Source: Prorocentrum cordatum (taxonomy: Eukaryota > Sar > Dinophyceae > Prorocentrales > Prorocentraceae). Taken from it: 64,000 bases of DNA. This document shows, piece by piece, positions 62,215 to 64,000 of this stretch. The position numbers were made by a program, and so were the translations under genes. The stretch spans positions 288,795 through 352,794 of the forward strand of contig CAUYUJ010004313.1 of the NCBI GenBank assembly GCA_963575745.1, written 5' to 3'. The first letter of the stretch is position 1. Each line of letters begins with the position of its first letter. Below the pieces are notes generated by a model, which saw only the letters and a list, made by a program, of their open reading frames with translations, was not told where the DNA came from and searched no databases.

Positions 62215-62272
62215 TCCCCCTCCTCCTCCTCCTCCTCCTCCTCCTCCTCCTCCTCCTCCTCCTCCTCCTCCG
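62215..62272. repeat. (TCC)n tract and CT-rich DNA
   Basis: About 19 TCC triplets, followed by TCTC-rich sequence to 62400. Confidence 0.93.
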
Positions 62273-62419
62273 TATCATCCCTCTCTCTGTCTTCCTCCCC
62301 ATCCTCCAACTCCCCAACTCTCTCTCCTCTCTCTCTCTCTCTCCTGCCCCTCCTCCTCCTTCTCTTCCTCCATCTCCACACTTCCTCCTGTCCTCCTCCC
62401 AGGCTTATCGCCGCCAATG

Positions 62420-62930
62420 TGACGGCCAGCTTCGGGCTGCGAATGCTTCGCTGTGCCCGAAGCCTCCAGATTGCTCGTGCCCACGACCCCTTCACGCCGC
62501 CCGCGAGTTTCCCAGGGGCTGGCCGCCGACTGCGGTGCGCGGGCTCCCGTGTATTGTGTGCTTCTCGTGGCTCGCTCTCGGAGACGGATGCGCAACGCTT
62601 GGCGCAACCTTGCCGTGGCGGGACTCCTTCGGAGACCCGCCCGCGGCTGGGCCGGCTTTGGGCGGGCACGGGCCCGCGGTCAGGGCCACCGCTGCAGCCG
62701 TCAGGGCAGGGCAAATGCCTTCGGGCGAGTGTCCTCGAAGTGATGTACGGCGGTCTTCCGCCGATGCACACGCCGAGGAGGTATACAACCCAGGGGCATG
62801 CACGGCTTCGGTTGGCACTTCGCGTGGCGGAAGTGCCCAATCATTTGAGCAGCAGCCGTGCTCCGCGTGAGCCAGCTGGCGCCACCGTCACCACACGCCC
62901 TCGGCCACGTCTGGATGAAACTCATCCCCA
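62420..62930. other. Coding-like DNA, strand uncertain
   Basis: Both strands are open. Plus-strand 62735-62830 reads EVMYGGLPPMHTPRRYTTQG, which is the most protein-like piece. No family recognised and exon borders are unclear. Confidence 0.28.
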
Positions 62931-62955
62931 GTATTCTACGTTATATCTTCGTGTT

Positions 62956-63180
62956 CCTCCTCCTCCTCCTCCTCCTGTCCCTCCTCCTCCTGTCCCTCCT
63001 CCTCCTCCTCCTCCTCCTGTCCTTCCTCATTGTCCTCTTCTCATTATTCTCGGTCGTCCAACTCTCCCTCCTCTCTCCGCTTTGCTTCCCCCTCGCACTC
63101 CTCCTCCTCCTCCCTCCTCCTCCTCCTCCCCCTCCCCCTCCCCTCCCTCCCCCTCCTCCTCCTCCTCCTTCTTCCTCCTT
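62956..63180. repeat. (TCC)n-rich tract
   Basis: TCC triplets interrupted by TGTCCC and TCATTG; the strong pyrimidine bias continues to about 63440 with no recognised gene. Confidence 0.88.
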
Positions 63181-63439
63181 TCCCATCCTTCTCCTCCGTC
63201 GTCTCATCCTCCTCATTCATATCATTCTGCTAATACATATCCTCCTGTGGGGGCGGAGCCTCACTGCTCTTCTCGTTCCTGATCGTAGGCTGGGGGCATC
63301 CTTCTCGCTCTACCATCCGCCTTCCGCAGCCTCGTCCCTCTCCCTCTCCCCATCCTCCTTCACCTCCTCACCAGCTCCTCCACGTCGTCCATTCTCACTC
63401 TCCTCCTCCCCTCTCTCCCTCTTCTCCCGCCCTCCTCCA

Positions 63440-63952
63440 CCGGCGACGTCGGCGTTGGCCGCTGGGGCTTGCGCTTCGCTTGGCCAGGCCCTGCGCGAAA
63501 GCGTCGACCTCGCCGGCTGTCCCGCCGACTCCTCCGGCCCCGCTTCGGGGGCCCGCGCTCGCAGCGCACAGGCCGCCCGCGGCCGCGGGGGCAATCGCGC
63601 GGCGGCTGGGCGTCTACCAGGACACGCGAGCGACGACGCATTGAGCACGGGGGGGGGGGCGAGGCGGGGAACAACGGAGAGGGCGGCCGAGGAAGGAGAA
63701 CGAGGAAGGCCCGGCGCAGAGCCTGGAGCCCTTCGTCTTGGCAAAAGCTGGTTGGTCAGCAGCGAAGGCGACCGCCAACGCTGTCGACAGCCGAACTCGC
63801 CGCGGCAGCAACGCGTCGGCAAGACTGTCCAGACTCTGGGGGCTCCCTGGAGGGCCCCCCAGGGCAGTCCATGCAAAGGCCCCGAGGATGAGGCCGAGGT
63901 CCTTCGGGCCCACATCGTGAGATCCAATCACGGCGCATTGAGGTCTGGGCAC
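63440..63952 (-). CDS. Two candidate exons of a helical protein
   Basis: Minus-strand 63952-63735 reads CAVIGSHDVGPKDLGLILGA, FAWTALGGPP, then SLDSLADALLPRRVRLSTAL and AVAFAADQPAFAKTK. After about 110 bp with a C/T-rich end and a TCCTGGTAG acceptor (63610s), a second stretch to about 63445 reads AGEVDAFAQGLAKRSASPSG. The first is strongly protein-like (helical, with conserved-looking Gly-Pro-Lys-Asp). Dinoflagellate proteins with tandem L-A-W-A/L-G-A-L helix repeats are common, but no exact family is claimed. It begins at the window edge, so 5' exons are likely outside. Confidence 0.5.
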
Positions 63953-64000
63953 TCAGCGCAGGCGGTGGGGGCGGGAAGCGGGAGAGATCTGTCCCTCGCC

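Overview
The window looks like nuclear DNA of a dinoflagellate: G+C-rich, sparse short exons, very long (GGA)n/(TCC)n tracts, many satellites, degenerate LINE and gag-type retroelements, and dozens of short palindromic repeats, several lying between exons. No bacterial operon, rRNA, tRNA, spliced-leader gene or CRISPR array was found. Large, introner-bearing dinoflagellate genomes (for example Prorocentrum) fit best, but the species cannot be told. Nearly all long open frames are translations of microsatellites or shadows; genes were recognised from stretches with plausible composition, splice sites and family motifs. Exon borders are inferences unless stated. GRE-1 to GRE-15 are my own labels for dispersed repeat families seen in two or more copies.

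Layout. 0-2.2 kb: a frame-broken plus-strand gene with an Ulp1/C48-type cysteine-protease motif and an introner-like insertion. 3.0-6.25 kb: the best gene, a five-exon minus-strand helical protein ending in a U-box; its introns hold inverted-repeat elements or a (TCC)n tract. 7.8-8.85 kb: small exons, GGA tract, GRE-2. 9.3-13.5 kb: a degenerate minus-strand LINE (ORF1-like, APE, RT and tail) carrying a 195-bp inverted-repeat insertion. 13.7-24.4 kb: scattered minus-strand exons (one resembling PhyH dioxygenases) among GRE elements and simple repeats. 24.4-26.6 kb: an unrecognised minus-strand protein with long frames and two frame changes. 27.0-28.3 kb: a giant AGT array. 29.4-30.2 kb: a 12-bp minisatellite. 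30.36-32.4 kb: a 2-kb foldback structure built of about 90-bp repeats. 32.4-36.1 kb: GRE elements (one nested in another) and CA/TCC tracts. 36.1-39.5 kb: a 69-bp repeat, GGA tract and coding relics. 39.9-41.1 kb: a 73-bp satellite. 41.3-51.3 kb: minus-strand exons separated by GRE elements and TCC tracts. 51.3-54.9 kb and 56.9-58.3 kb: degenerate retroelement-like regions, the second with a CCHC zinc knuckle, separated by a 152-bp satellite and a 16-bp minisatellite. 58.4-64 kb: more GRE elements, hairpin clusters, a perfect 24-bp-arm palindrome and three helical-looking minus-strand exons.

Main biological theme: short inverted-repeat elements of many families are interspersed with exons. 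Several begin at or beside a GT-type donor, end near an AG acceptor, or restore an open frame when removed. This is the signature expected of introners (intron-generating transposons). Nothing here forms a shared metabolic pathway; the genes appear to be independent.
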